A stretch of DNA of 64,000 nucleotides, taken from NCBI RefSeq assembly GCF_023206215.1, contig NZ_CP065800.1, forward strand, positions 2,666,001 through 2,730,000, given 5' to 3'. The stretch comes from Butyrivibrio fibrisolvens. GTDB lineage: Bacteria > Bacillota > Clostridia > Lachnospirales > Lachnospiraceae. This document shows positions 34,743-43,948 of the stretch, piece after piece. Made by a program: the position numbers and the translations under genes. The notes under the pieces are model-generated. The model made no database searches. It was not told where the DNA came from and was given only the letters and a program-made list of their open reading frames with translations. Position 1 is the stretch's first letter. Each line of letters starts with the position of its first letter.

Positions 34743-34871
34743 GCGGATTTTAAGAAATGTCTGCAAAATGTTCACTTGCAGGTGTTATAGCACAGAACAA
34801 GAGGAGCGATGCATCAAAGAAACATGTATGGACTACGGGAGCACAGAAAATATTAGGAGGCGAGAAATAAG

Positions 34872-35627
34872 ATGGCAGAAAAAATTGTACAAACAGCAGG
34901 TAGAGATCAGCTTGGTGAGTTTGCACCCATGTTCGCGCACCTGAACGACGACATACTCTTTGGTGAAGTATGGAATGAAGAAAACATTGACGTGAAGACC
35001 AAATGCATTATTACAGTGGTTTCACTTATGGCTTCAGGTATCACGGATTCCTCTCTGACATATCACCTTCAGAATGCGAAGGCACATGGTGTAAGTAAGG
35101 AAGAAATTGCAGCAATCATAACCCATGCCACTATGTATGTAGGTTGGCCAAAGGGGTGGGCGGTATTCCGCCTTGCTAAGGAAGTCTGGAATGAAGCAGT
35201 TCCTGAACTGACTGAAAAGGACAGATATCAGAATACAATCTGTTTTCCTATTGGAGATCCTAACCCTTATGGAGAGTTCTTTATTGGACAAAGTTATCTT
35301 GCTCCTGTTTCAACGGAACAGGTACCTGTATTTAATGTGACTTTTGAGCCGGGATGCCGCAATAACTGGCATATCCACCATGCAAAAAGCGGTGGCGGTC
35401 AGATCCTGATCTGTATCGGAGGAAGAGGATATTATCAGGAATGGGGCAAAGATGCTGTGGAAATGACTCCCGGTAAAGTGATAAACATTCCTGCTGAAGT
35501 TAAACACTGGCATGGAGCAGCACCAGATTCATGGTTCTCTCATCTTGCGATTGAGGTTGCAGGTGAAGAGACAAGCAATGAATGGCTGGAAGCTGTATCT
35601 GATGGAGACTACGGCAAACTGAAATAG
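34872..35627 (+). CDS. Carboxymuconolactone decarboxylase-like plus cupin fusion protein
   Basis: Residues about 20-110 form a CMD/AhpD-like helical domain; the usual CxxC-H site is absent (LTYHLQNAKAHGVSKEEI). Residues about 130-245 are a cupin with NNWHIHHAKSGGGQ and HWHGAAPDSWFSH, giving the histidine metal site. Fusions of this kind are common beside flavodoxin and cyclophilin-like genes in anaerobes. The reaction is unknown. AGGAGG at about 34857 sets the start. Confidence 0.85.
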   Translation: MAEKIVQTAGRDQLGEFAPMFAHLNDDILFGEVWNEENIDVKTKCIITVVSLMASGITDSSLTYHLQNAKAHGVSKEEIAAIITHATMYVGWPKGWAVFRLAKEVWNEAVPELTEKDRYQNTICFPIGDPNPYGEFFIGQSYLAPVSTEQVPVFNVTFEPGCRNNWHIHHAKSGGGQILICIGGRGYYQEWGKDAVEMTPGKVINIPAEVKHWHGAAPDSWFSHLAIEVAGEETSNEWLEAVSDGDYGKLK

Positions 35628-35690
35628 TAGGCTGACGCAAAATTATGAGTACAGCATTGCTTACGGCCTTGTTTTGAATATGTAATTGTT

Positions 35691-35738
35691 TACCCATATT
35701 GGCAAAAAAATGAAAAAATTGCCGATATGGGTACTTTT
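35691..35738 (+). terminator. Terminator after the CMD-cupin gene
   Basis: A long stem TACCCATATTGGCAA/TTGCCGATATGGGTA with one G-T pair, then CTTTTA. Confidence 0.65.
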
Positions 35739-35784
35739 ATGTTTGCTCATTTATAGTGGGATGAATAGGGCCGTTGGTGTTATA

Positions 35785-36009
35785 ATGGATGTATATGTTT
35801 CGGAGGAGTTTTGTTTATGGGAAAGACAGCTATTTGAGATTTTTGTTACAGAACAGGAGTGCCTTCGAGTGTTTATTGAGAACGGAATTCCTCATGTGAA
35901 GATGTAGCGAAATGAAAAAGGTGATGAGTATTATTTTGAGGATCATAGGTTTGATGAGCAGCCTGAGCGTGAAGGCGAGGCTCCAAAACTTGATTTTATG
36001 AATGAATAA
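35785..36009 (+). pseudogene. Unknown small ORF interrupted by an amber codon
   Basis: From ATG 35785 the frame encodes 40 residues (MDVYVSEEFCLWERQLFEIF...) and stops at TAG 35905-35907. The same frame continues RNEKGDEYYFEDHRFDEQPE and ends at 36009 with a protein-like acidic tail. Read through, it is about 74 residues. A better RBS (GGAGGAG near 35800) serves no in-frame start, so the 5' end may also be damaged. Family not recognised. Confidence 0.35.
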
Positions 36010-36043
36010 CATAGAGAAAGATCTTATGGGGGGTGTAGAAGAT

Positions 36044-36457
36044 ATGTGGTTTTTATTTGCAATTCTATCAGCGGTGTTTGCAGCACTGACATCAATACTT
36101 GCCAAGGTCGGCATTGAGGGAGTTGATTCTAATCTGGCTACAGCGATAAGAACCTGCGTTGTTGTGGTGATGGCCTGGGTTATGGTGTTCATTACGAGTG
36201 CCCAGGGCGGGTTAAGTTCAATCGGCAGAAAGAGCTGGATCTTTTTGATTCTGTCAGGACTTGCTACCGGTGCATCCTGGCTATGCTACTACAAAGCTCT
36301 GCAGATGGGTGAAGCTTCGAAAGTTGTGCCTATCGATAAGCTGAGTGTTGTTATTACGCTGGTGCTGGCATTTGTCTTTTTACATGAGGAGTTCACAGCA
36401 AAGTCTTTAATCGGTTGTGTGCTGATCGGAGCAGGGACGCTGATTATGGTAATTTAA
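36044..36457 (+). CDS. Small EamA-type transporter subunit
   Basis: The 137-residue protein has about five membrane helices and one EamA/DMT domain (AALTSILAKVGIEGVDSN, WLCYYKALQMGEASKVVPIDKLSVV). Single-domain members of this size must form dimers. The frame is open from 36002, but GGGGGG about 10 bases before ATG 36044 marks the start. Substrate unknown. The next gene starts 15 bases after its end. Confidence 0.82.
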   Translation: MWFLFAILSAVFAALTSILAKVGIEGVDSNLATAIRTCVVVVMAWVMVFITSAQGGLSSIGRKSWIFLILSGLATGASWLCYYKALQMGEASKVVPIDKLSVVITLVLAFVFLHEEFTAKSLIGCVLIGAGTLIMVI

Positions 36458-36471
36458 TGGTGGATGGGAAA

Positions 36472-37380
36472 ATGAATAAGAAAATGAATAAGAAAAAAAT
36501 CATGGCGGTTCATACTGTATGCTTTTGGGGTGTCATAGCTGCTTGTTTTTTGGGTATAATTGTTGGATCATTTTTTGACTTTGGTATCAATGAGGCGCTT
36601 GCCAATAAGACAGATATTGGTGCCTTCTTTGCCACTTATGGATCATACTTTTCATATTGCCTGTATCCTGCAGCCGGATCATGCTTATTCGTGGGCCTCA
36701 GGAAGAAGGGAGACTGCTACCGTATACTGGCGTATACTTTGCTGGTGCTGAGTTTGTTTATGGCTGTGTATTATTCTAACAGTTATAACGGCAAAAGCGT
36801 GCGCCAGTTGTTTGGGTATTCTGCCGGGCAATCCTCTCCGATACTGTCAGTTGCAAGTTGGATGTTCTGGGTTGTGCTGTATTCCTGGATACCATTTGTA
36901 ATGATACGTCTAATGGATAACAGAAATCCTGACAGGCTCATTGCCGTTGGAGCGGCAATACTTATTGCAGGTATAACGGCAGATAATGTGAACTCGTGGC
37001 TCAAGCAGGTTGCTTCAAGACCTCGTTATAAATACCTGATCACATTAGATGATCCAATAAGCCAGTTTCGTAATTGGTGGCAAATGGTTCCAAACCTCGC
37101 CGGTGGTGATGATAATTTTAAATCCTGGCCCAGTGGTAACATGACAATAGCCAGTATGATGTTTTCGCTTCCGATGCTTGCGAATGTAATGAGAAAAAGG
37201 AGTGAAAGAAAGAATGTTATCTGTTTTATTATCGCCTGTCTTTACGTGTTGATCTATGGCTATAACCGCATTCATATGACTAATCATTTTTTATCTGATG
37301 TATGCTTTGGAACACTGATCACATATCTTATTTATGTAGCCGTAAGTGAAGCATTTTTATCGGCGAGTAAAACGGATTGA
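36472..37380 (+). CDS. PAP2-family membrane phosphatase-like protein with altered motif
   Basis: About seven membrane helices carry the three phosphatase blocks: KQVASRPRY, SWPSGNMT and NRIHMTNHFLSDVCFG. In block two the usual catalytic-acid histidine of PSGH is Asn here, while block-three His and Asp are kept. PAP2 enzymes dephosphorylate lipid phosphates such as undecaprenyl diphosphate; loss of this histidine may lower or change activity. The frame is open from 36415; ATG 36472 is preferred. It follows the EamA gene closely. Confidence 0.78.
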   Translation: MNKKMNKKKIMAVHTVCFWGVIAACFLGIIVGSFFDFGINEALANKTDIGAFFATYGSYFSYCLYPAAGSCLFVGLRKKGDCYRILAYTLLVLSLFMAVYYSNSYNGKSVRQLFGYSAGQSSPILSVASWMFWVVLYSWIPFVMIRLMDNRNPDRLIAVGAAILIAGITADNVNSWLKQVASRPRYKYLITLDDPISQFRNWWQMVPNLAGGDDNFKSWPSGNMTIASMMFSLPMLANVMRKRSERKNVICFIIACLYVLIYGYNRIHMTNHFLSDVCFGTLITYLIYVAVSEAFLSASKTD

Positions 37381-37479
37381 TAATGCGATGCATGGGAGCC
37401 TAATCTTTAAGTAAATATAAAGTATCAAAAGATCTGGTCGATATATGAGAAAAGTGAGTTTGTTTGTACCACTAATAGA

Positions 37480-37528
37480 CACCAATTTGAACCATTAGCC
37501 GCTCGCTTTGCTCGCGACATGAGGTTAA
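37480..37528 (+). repeat. 49-bp dispersed intergenic repeat, copy B
   Basis: The match to 6978-7026 is about 44/49. Its GAGG (37521-37524) serves as the Shine-Dalgarno of the FIST-GGDEF gene, 7 bases before the ATG. Confidence 0.7.
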
Positions 37529-37531
37529 GTT

Positions 37532-39295
37532 ATGAAACAGTACAGATATATCCTTAATAAGAAAATATCACTGGATCAGATGATTAATGAAATCCGTGAG
37601 CTTCCCGAGTACAAGAACGGATATAAAGCTCTCCTTCAAGTTGTAGAGCAGGACTGTGATCCGGTGCCTATACAAAGAGATCTGGACGTTCTTAAAAGAG
37701 GCCTTCCGAATGTGACTATCGTAGGAATGACCAGTCATGGCGCTTTAAGTAAGACGACCCATTCTATTCGCTACACGGTATGCTCGATCCTTTTTTTTGA
37801 AAAGAGCGATTTCGAAGTTACAGTGTACGATTGTCATGATCAGACGCCAAGGGAAGCTGGTAAGGATTATAAAGTAATTCTTAGAGGGTATAAACATCCC
37901 AAGGCAGTTCTTATGATGTCTTCGGATTTTAGTCTGTGTCCGGAACCTTTTATAGACTGTATCAATGAGCTTGAGTTTGAGATTATTGTTTTTGGAGCAC
38001 TGGCAGGCACAAAGCGGATGGGAGATGATAAATCTCTTATTTATGTTGATGATAAGATATATGACAGAGCTATTCTTGCTGTAGCTTTCTGCGGAGATGA
38101 ACTTCATTTTGCATATGATTACAATCTTGGTTTTAAATCTCTTGGTAAAGAGCTTGTTGTAACCAAGTCTGATGATGTAGGCGTTGTATATGAAATTGAT
38201 AATAAACCTGCATTTGATATATACAGTCAGCATCTTGGCGTTGAGATGAACGATTACTTCTTTGAAAATACCAGCTCTTTTCCCTTTATGTTAAGAGAAA
38301 ACGGGCATTATCTTGCAAGGGTTGCACTTGACTATCAGAAGGAAAATGGAGCGCTGGAATTCGCTGTAAAGATTCCGGAAGGATCCTCTGTCAGCCTTGG
38401 ATATGCTACGGACAGGTATCTTCTTGAAGAGTCATATTATAATGCTAAGAGGATGTTCGGATTCCATCCTCAGGCTATCATGATCTATGCCTGTATGAGC
38501 CGCCGCATGCTCATGGGTGATGATCTTGCAGAGCTTGAGTTCGATCTGTATGAGAACATATATCCGAATGCAACCTGGGCTCATGGGTATGGAGAGATAC
38601 TTCATGCTAATGGTCTTAGAGGATTCCTTAATGCATCACTTGTGGCTGTTGGTATCAGAGAAGGAGAGATTTCTGAAGAGGATAAGACCAAAGAGTACAA
38701 AGATATCGACTTTCCAAAAGAGTATTTCGGAGGTTTTAAGCCGCTTTCAGAAAGACTCGTCAAGTTTCTGGAGACTACAACTTTGGATCTTAGATATGCT
38801 ATAGATCAGCTATTCAAAGTTGCAAGTCTTGATGATCTTACCCAGATATATAACAGACGTGCCATCAACCATTTTCTCCAGCAGCATATAGACGGCTTAG
38901 GATCTGAGGGAGAGGTTATGGTATTACTTGTAGATATCGATCATTTCAAAAAAGTAAATGACACCTATGGACATGATGTGGGCGATCTGATACTTAAAAA
39001 TGGCGTAGACCGAGTTAAATCTATCGTTACCCAGAAGGACATTATCGGCCGCTGGGGAGGAGAGGAGTTTATTATGATCTCTCCTTATAGCAGCAAGGAC
39101 AAAGCTATACAGGCAGCTGAGATGATACGAAAAGGCGTAGCTGATTTTGACTTTGAAGTGGCAGGGCATATCACCGTAAGCGGCGGCGTCACACTTTTAA
39201 GACCTGGAGATACGATAGATACTGTGTTTAAACGTATTGATAATTCTCTCTATGAAGCAAAAGAGACCGGCAGGAACAAGATGGTCTTTAGATAA
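37532..39295 (+). CDS. FIST-domain diguanylate cyclase
   Basis: Residues about 25-400 form FIST N and C sensory domains (GLPNVTIVGMTSHGALS, FGALAGTKRMGDDKS, then FHPQAIMIYACMSRRMLMGDD). A GGDEF domain follows (about 425-587) with DDLTQIYNRRAINHF, the active-site RWGGEEF and no obvious RxxD inhibitory site before it. It should be a cytosolic enzyme making cyclic di-GMP from GTP in response to a small ligand, perhaps an amino acid. It is a single-gene unit ended by a terminator. Confidence 0.92.
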   Translation: MKQYRYILNKKISLDQMINEIRELPEYKNGYKALLQVVEQDCDPVPIQRDLDVLKRGLPNVTIVGMTSHGALSKTTHSIRYTVCSILFFEKSDFEVTVYDCHDQTPREAGKDYKVILRGYKHPKAVLMMSSDFSLCPEPFIDCINELEFEIIVFGALAGTKRMGDDKSLIYVDDKIYDRAILAVAFCGDELHFAYDYNLGFKSLGKELVVTKSDDVGVVYEIDNKPAFDIYSQHLGVEMNDYFFENTSSFPFMLRENGHYLARVALDYQKENGALEFAVKIPEGSSVSLGYATDRYLLEESYYNAKRMFGFHPQAIMIYACMSRRMLMGDDLAELEFDLYENIYPNATWAHGYGEILHANGLRGFLNASLVAVGIREGEISEEDKTKEYKDIDFPKEYFGGFKPLSERLVKFLETTTLDLRYAIDQLFKVASLDDLTQIYNRRAINHFLQQHIDGLGSEGEVMVLLVDIDHFKKVNDTYGHDVGDLILKNGVDRVKSIVTQKDIIGRWGGEEFIMISPYSSKDKAIQAAEMIRKGVADFDFEVAGHITVSGGVTLLRPGDTIDTVFKRIDNSLYEAKETGRNKMVFR

Positions 39296-39304
39296 ATACA
39301 AATA

Positions 39305-39344
39305 AAAAAGGTGCCGGCTCCGATATGGGAGTAAGGCACCTTTT
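39305..39344. terminator. Bidirectional terminator between converging genes
   Basis: AAAAAGGTGCC/GGCACCTTTT with A- and T-runs on both sides serves the FIST gene and the minus-strand deaminase-like gene. Confidence 0.85.
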
Positions 39345-39376
39345 CCTTTTATTTGATAACTTTTTAGAATCTTAAA

Positions 39377-41842
39377 TTAATGTTCGGATATTAGAAGCTT
39401 ATCCTGAAGGCTTTTTAATTGGCCGGTAAGTTTGTTATCCTCGTCAAAAGAATAAACATATCCGTGAAGTGATTTTGCTTTATTCTGCAGTGTCTTGGAA
39501 TGGCTCCAGACGAATATGGCGGATTTTCCTTTGCCATTCTTGGCTTCCTGAATGAGGTTGGCGGCAGCGCTGTTACCATCGAAGGCTACAACCATAGATG
39601 GGCGTCTTTCGAAGATCTCGTAGTTGAAACTCTTATAGATGCCCATTCCCTGTGCTTCAGTAGATACTCTAATTTCTATACCAAGTTTTTTGAACCTTTC
39701 TATTTCTTTTTTACCCATAAGAGCAGGAACAACAGCATATATCCTGAATCCTTTGGAGTTGTGTTCTAAAAGGTACTTCTCATAGCCGCTTAGTTTATGT
39801 CCTATGACAAAACACACTTCATCAGGCGACAGGTAATCAAGAAGTTCATCCAGCTGTCTTTGGCCTTCATTTGTAACTCTTGTAGATCTGTTCTCTGAGT
39901 TGAAACTTCCCCCAAGAAGTACGATGGGGAAGCGATCCCAGGTGATCTCATTGATCATATCTTTAAGTTCTTTATTAGTATCCAGAAGTTCTTTGGAGCG
40001 TGGCATGCGTTTTTTAAGCTTTACTGTCTTCATCTTTTCGAGGAGAACTTCTTCCATATCGCGCCCTTTAAGAAGCTCATTAAAAGCTGCTTTCTTGTCA
40101 GAATAGGCTTTCCTGCTTTCTTCTATTATCTGTGACTCCGCATCCTTCATAAGCTTAACTTCGTCATCAGACAGATCAAGTAAAGTCTTAAGTGACAGCT
40201 CTTCGTCAAGAGATGTTGTGCCATAAAGGGCTGCTCCATCAGTTCCCTGAACGCAGCGTATGCCTTGCTTTAGATACTCTTTTAGTGGATGGTTCTTTAG
40301 TGAATTGAGGTTATTAAGGCGGACGTTACTTGTAAGCTGGAATTCAAGGACTATGTCATTGTCTTTGAGCTGCTTTAGGACTTCGCGGCCCTTATTGGAC
40401 TTGGGAGAGTAGGTATATAAGCCGTGTCCAAGCCTCATACGAGGCATCTTCTGGCCGGGAGCAAGAGAGTCCTTAACACAGGCTATGCTGTGTGCGATGT
40501 TATCTTTCTGGCTGTCATTCTCACCTGCGTGCACTCTTATAACGAAAGACTCGTCTTTGGATGCAATCTTGACTATCTCTTTAAAGGCCGGCTTGAGCGT
40601 TATTATGTCATTGATCTCTTCACCGACGAAATCACATCCTGCAACATATGGATCAAGAGCAGTAGCTTTCAGGACTTCAAGGTTTTGCTCGAGATAGTCG
40701 GAGGGTGTTATAGCATCTTTGACGATAGTAAGTGGGATCCTTCGGATGGCAGCAAGGAATCTTATCATGACACCTGTCTCCTGATAGATCTTGGGCATGA
40801 TCTCATGGACTTGTCTTAGCATCTCGATGGATTCATACTTTTTGACCAGTGTAGTATCGGATATTTCAGCATAGTCAACGCCTTGAGCTTTATAACCTCT
40901 GGCTATCCACAGAAGCTTATCCTGGAAGATAGTGTTATTCTTGTAATCCGGGTTCTCACCGTCTCTTAGCATCTGCACAAGAGCATTCCTTACATCTGCA
41001 TCAGGTATCTGACCGACTGAGTCGATTTGTATCTTATCCTCACTTTCTCTGCCTTTGGCGAATACGTATCTGTAAAGGTATACCTTCTCAAGATTGGTAA
41101 AAACAGCCTGGCCGTCCTTGATAACGGCAAGTGACCCGCGAATCTTGACGATGTTCATTTCGGCATTGTCGAGATTGTTAAGAATAAGGTCAGCAAAATT
41201 TATGAAGGTGTTGTCGTTTATCTTTCTGTCGAGGTATTTGCCCTGAAGAGGAGAAGTGATGAACTGGCGCTCAACTTTTTTTCTCTGGGCATTGACCTTG
41301 TCCCACTGAGAGGGTGTGAGCTTTAGCCCCAGCTTCTTGACATAGTAAAGGGGATAGCGGATCTGATGATAGATTCCAAGAGCGATCATGACATCGGCTT
41401 TTAAGTTGCCGTTCATGTGAGTATGGAGATCCCCGCGGAATTTTAGGTTTCTTGGAACATAGGATTTGAATATAGTCTTGTTTAGATCCAGCTGATAGTT
41501 CTTGGTCTGGCTCATAAGTGTCTTGGCAATAGCAGGGATCAGCGCTTTAACTGATACGCGTCCATCAGGATATATATCCGCAACTTCTATATCACCAAGC
41601 CTGAATATATATACTTCTTCATTAGCTGCATTGACATAGCAGGGAACCTGTCCCTTTATGATCAGCATCCCGTTTTCATCCTGTGACAGCGGGAGATTGC
41701 AGGTCGCTGACAGATTCCTTATAAGGTTACCGGTACTGTGGTTTGGCGTAGACAATACGTAGTATAGATCGCCCAGATCCTTATAAATGCTTACTATTAT
41801 ATCTTTTTCATTATCCAGGAAAAAACATGTGAAATATGTCAT
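39377..41842 (-). CDS. Adenosine-deaminase-like amidohydrolase with N-terminal domain and Rossmann-like C-terminal domain
   Basis: The 821-residue protein has three parts. Residues 1-135 are an unrecognised beta-rich domain. About 135-560 is an adenosine-deaminase-fold barrel with LHTHMNG (two His ligands), RVHAGEND, LGHGLYTY and QGTDGAALYG; the second Asp of the usual DD pair is Gly. About 640-821 looks like a Rossmann nucleotide-binding domain of the SLOG/DprA type (IVLLGGSFNSEN, CFVIGHKLSGYEKYLLE, IYAVVP, MVVAFDGNSAAANLIQEA). Soluble; AAAGG precedes ATG 41842. Deaminases of this size occur in phage defence (RADAR), but no RdrA-like ATPase is present. Function is inferred only. Confidence 0.75.
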   Translation of the reverse strand: MTYFTCFFLDNEKDIIVSIYKDLGDLYYVLSTPNHSTGNLIRNLSATCNLPLSQDENGMLIIKGQVPCYVNAANEEVYIFRLGDIEVADIYPDGRVSVKALIPAIAKTLMSQTKNYQLDLNKTIFKSYVPRNLKFRGDLHTHMNGNLKADVMIALGIYHQIRYPLYYVKKLGLKLTPSQWDKVNAQRKKVERQFITSPLQGKYLDRKINDNTFINFADLILNNLDNAEMNIVKIRGSLAVIKDGQAVFTNLEKVYLYRYVFAKGRESEDKIQIDSVGQIPDADVRNALVQMLRDGENPDYKNNTIFQDKLLWIARGYKAQGVDYAEISDTTLVKKYESIEMLRQVHEIMPKIYQETGVMIRFLAAIRRIPLTIVKDAITPSDYLEQNLEVLKATALDPYVAGCDFVGEEINDIITLKPAFKEIVKIASKDESFVIRVHAGENDSQKDNIAHSIACVKDSLAPGQKMPRMRLGHGLYTYSPKSNKGREVLKQLKDNDIVLEFQLTSNVRLNNLNSLKNHPLKEYLKQGIRCVQGTDGAALYGTTSLDEELSLKTLLDLSDDEVKLMKDAESQIIEESRKAYSDKKAAFNELLKGRDMEEVLLEKMKTVKLKKRMPRSKELLDTNKELKDMINEITWDRFPIVLLGGSFNSENRSTRVTNEGQRQLDELLDYLSPDEVCFVIGHKLSGYEKYLLEHNSKGFRIYAVVPALMGKKEIERFKKLGIEIRVSTEAQGMGIYKSFNYEIFERRPSMVVAFDGNSAAANLIQEAKNGKGKSAIFVWSHSKTLQNKAKSLHGYVYSFDEDNKLTGQLKSLQDKLLISEH

Positions 41843-41899
41843 AAGGTGGCCTTTCTTATCAGGTTATAAGTACTTTCTGTAATTATGGGACATAGAATT

Positions 41900-41930
41900 A
41901 AATCCGTCCAGTAATTATTGGACGGATTTT
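41900..41930 (-). terminator. Hairpin over the 3' end of the membrane GGDEF gene
   Basis: A perfect 11-bp stem AAATCCGTCCA/TGGACGGATTT contains the stop codon. The T-run is better on the plus strand, so termination strength for the minus-strand gene is uncertain. Confidence 0.5.
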
Positions 41931-43609
41931 TGAAGCCTCTTATTCTCATACATCTTCTCGTCTGCAATGTGGAGAGTTTCGTTATAGTCATACGCAGAAT
42001 CGGGAGTGTGGCTGTGATATCCGTAAGCTATGTATACAGGCTCACTTGGATTGTTTGTATTGTGAATCTCAATCTCTTTTTCAAGCTTTTTTATTAGCTT
42101 TTCTGTGACTATTCCACTATCGGGCTTTTGTATTATGACACTGAATTCATCACCGCCGATGCGGTAGCATGTGCCTTCATGGCCAAATATATCATTTATA
42201 ATATTAGCTGCATTGATGATATATCTGTCTCCTGCCTGATGGCCTAAGTTATCATTTACAGACTTTAAGTTGTTAAGATCAAGGGAGATGATACTGTACT
42301 CTGTATTTATGCTTAGCTGGGCCACATCATTGTTAAAAGCATTCCTATTGTACAGGGTAGTCATAGAATCGGTGTTTGCAAGCTTTTTATAATATGCGGC
42401 CATCTTGCCGTTTTCAATGGCTTTGAGAGATTCTCTGATGTTGATGTATGCATGGATCACTATATAGCTTAGGAGCAGGAACCTTCCAAAGAGGTCGTTA
42501 TGTGTGCCTGTCCCTGACCAGTATAGAGCTATATCAACCACAGAGATTGCAATAAGTATCAGCATTGAAGCGGCTACGAATATAGCTATCCTTTCTTCAT
42601 CAGCATCCGCGCTTATAGTATCACTAAATAAGATCTTTGATAACTCGGATGCTTTTGATTTATCCGGCATGGAAGATTTATATTTTTTCCTAAAATGCTT
42701 TCTTAGAGTCGTTACTACAGCTACTGCAGTATAGATTATAGCTATAGCCCAGACGCAGTGAGTGATGATGACTGACTCCTTAAGATCCATGACACCTAAA
42801 AGGGCAAGTCCTATAACAAGCACGAAGTTAACAAGGCATAGAACAGGTGTGATCCTATATAGATATTTGTCCTCCGGCCATAAAGTGAAATGGATGTAAA
42901 TAATAAATGGGGACGGTATGAATATCAGGATAAGAAAAGCTAAAACTCCTGCAAGCGCTCTGTTTTCAAAAAGAACAACAATGGCATTGGTTTCGCCTGA
43001 AGACCAGATTCCCAGCATTATGGAAGCTATACCAAAATTGAACATCTTGGTAGTAGATACGCTAAGATGCTTGGTACTAAAGTAATAGATGACCATCCCG
43101 AATCCGAAGACTATATCAAGTATAGATATGATAAGGGCAGGAGAGGATTCTCTGACAAGAGATGCTTTTAGATTATAATAGTCACCTGCAAAAAACGAAG
43201 GGATAGTCAGGTCAGCTTTATTATAACGATGTATAAGCTTTACGATTATTTCCTGTGAATCACCTGATACTTTTACAAAGTGCCATGTATTGCCGTTGGA
43301 TTTCATAAAAAGAGAGCCGGAGCCGGTTCTTTTGTAAATTAGATCATTGTCTGCATATACATAAACATCTGTAAATATTGTGTTAAAAGAAAGACAGTCA
43401 CCGGCTTCTTTGATAGTGGAAGTATCAAGGGTTACGATTGCAAAGCCGTCGTCTTCCTTTGTTATGGATTTCGCAGATAATGCTACTTGAGTATCTTCTG
43501 CAAACATACTGGCCGGTTCATTGCCTATGTCAAAGATAGCGTAGCCTGCGATGATCATACATGCAATTATTAAAAAGATTACATAGATCCTGATTACGTG
43601 TTCTTTCAT
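41915..43609 (-). CDS. Membrane diguanylate cyclase with extracellular and 7TM sensory region
   Basis: An N-terminal membrane helix is followed by an external beta domain (about 40-160), about seven to eight membrane helices (165-405) in a 7TMR-like arrangement, and a GGDEF domain (about 420-560) with DSMTTLYNRNAF and the active motif RIGGDEF. It should make cyclic di-GMP under control of an external signal. The frame is open from 43645, but GAGGG before ATG 43609 marks the start (564 residues). It lies upstream of, and on the same strand as, the deaminase-like gene. Confidence 0.88.
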   Translation of the reverse strand: MKEHVIRIYVIFLIIACMIIAGYAIFDIGNEPASMFAEDTQVALSAKSITKEDDGFAIVTLDTSTIKEAGDCLSFNTIFTDVYVYADNDLIYKRTGSGSLFMKSNGNTWHFVKVSGDSQEIIVKLIHRYNKADLTIPSFFAGDYYNLKASLVRESSPALIISILDIVFGFGMVIYYFSTKHLSVSTTKMFNFGIASIMLGIWSSGETNAIVVLFENRALAGVLAFLILIFIPSPFIIYIHFTLWPEDKYLYRITPVLCLVNFVLVIGLALLGVMDLKESVIITHCVWAIAIIYTAVAVVTTLRKHFRKKYKSSMPDKSKASELSKILFSDTISADADEERIAIFVAASMLILIAISVVDIALYWSGTGTHNDLFGRFLLLSYIVIHAYINIRESLKAIENGKMAAYYKKLANTDSMTTLYNRNAFNNDVAQLSINTEYSIISLDLNNLKSVNDNLGHQAGDRYIINAANIINDIFGHEGTCYRIGGDEFSVIIQKPDSGIVTEKLIKKLEKEIEIHNTNNPSEPVYIAYGYHSHTPDSAYDYNETLHIADEKMYENKRLQKSVQ

Positions 43610-43948
43610 AATTCCCTCAATTATCAAGCTTTTGTATCGAGACAATTGGCAGTGCTACTCGGTAGCTTAGAAGTAATCCGGCGCCTGTATTAAGGCATAA
43701 TTATAATTACAACTGATCTGAACATACATCTTAGGATAGTTGTGGCTGATAAAATATAAAATCCTGTATAGTATATCGGTTAATATCAGCTCTTTGTATA
43801 GCTTCTTCTTCGAAAATGCCATCCGTCCTACTTATTTGTCATTCTGTCAGAAAATCAATACTTGATTAGAATCTTTGGGGTAAGTTATGATAAATTCAAT
43901 CAAAAGAACTAAAAAAATAAAAAGAAAATAGAAAAGGAATTAGTAAAA
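43610..43948. other. Divergent intergenic region, 339 bp
   Basis: No gene or RNA is visible. It separates the membrane GGDEF gene (minus) from the NYN-domain gene (plus). A promoter for the latter is proposed at 43862-43891; the 3' 60 bases are nearly pure A/T. Confidence 0.5.
43862..43891 (+). promoter_or_regulatory. Putative promoter of the NYN-domain gene
   Basis: TTGATT, an 18-base spacer and TATGAT lie 58 bases before the start codon. Confidence 0.4.

Noticed and set aside
39377..41842. A RADAR defence operon
   Set aside because: The deaminase-like gene has no RdrA-type ATPase next to it and carries an extra Rossmann-like domain, so I do not call it RADAR.
41893..41935. A riboswitch between the GGDEF gene and the deaminase-like gene
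   Set aside because: Only one simple hairpin is present, overlapping the stop codon; there is no complex fold or leader length for a riboswitch.
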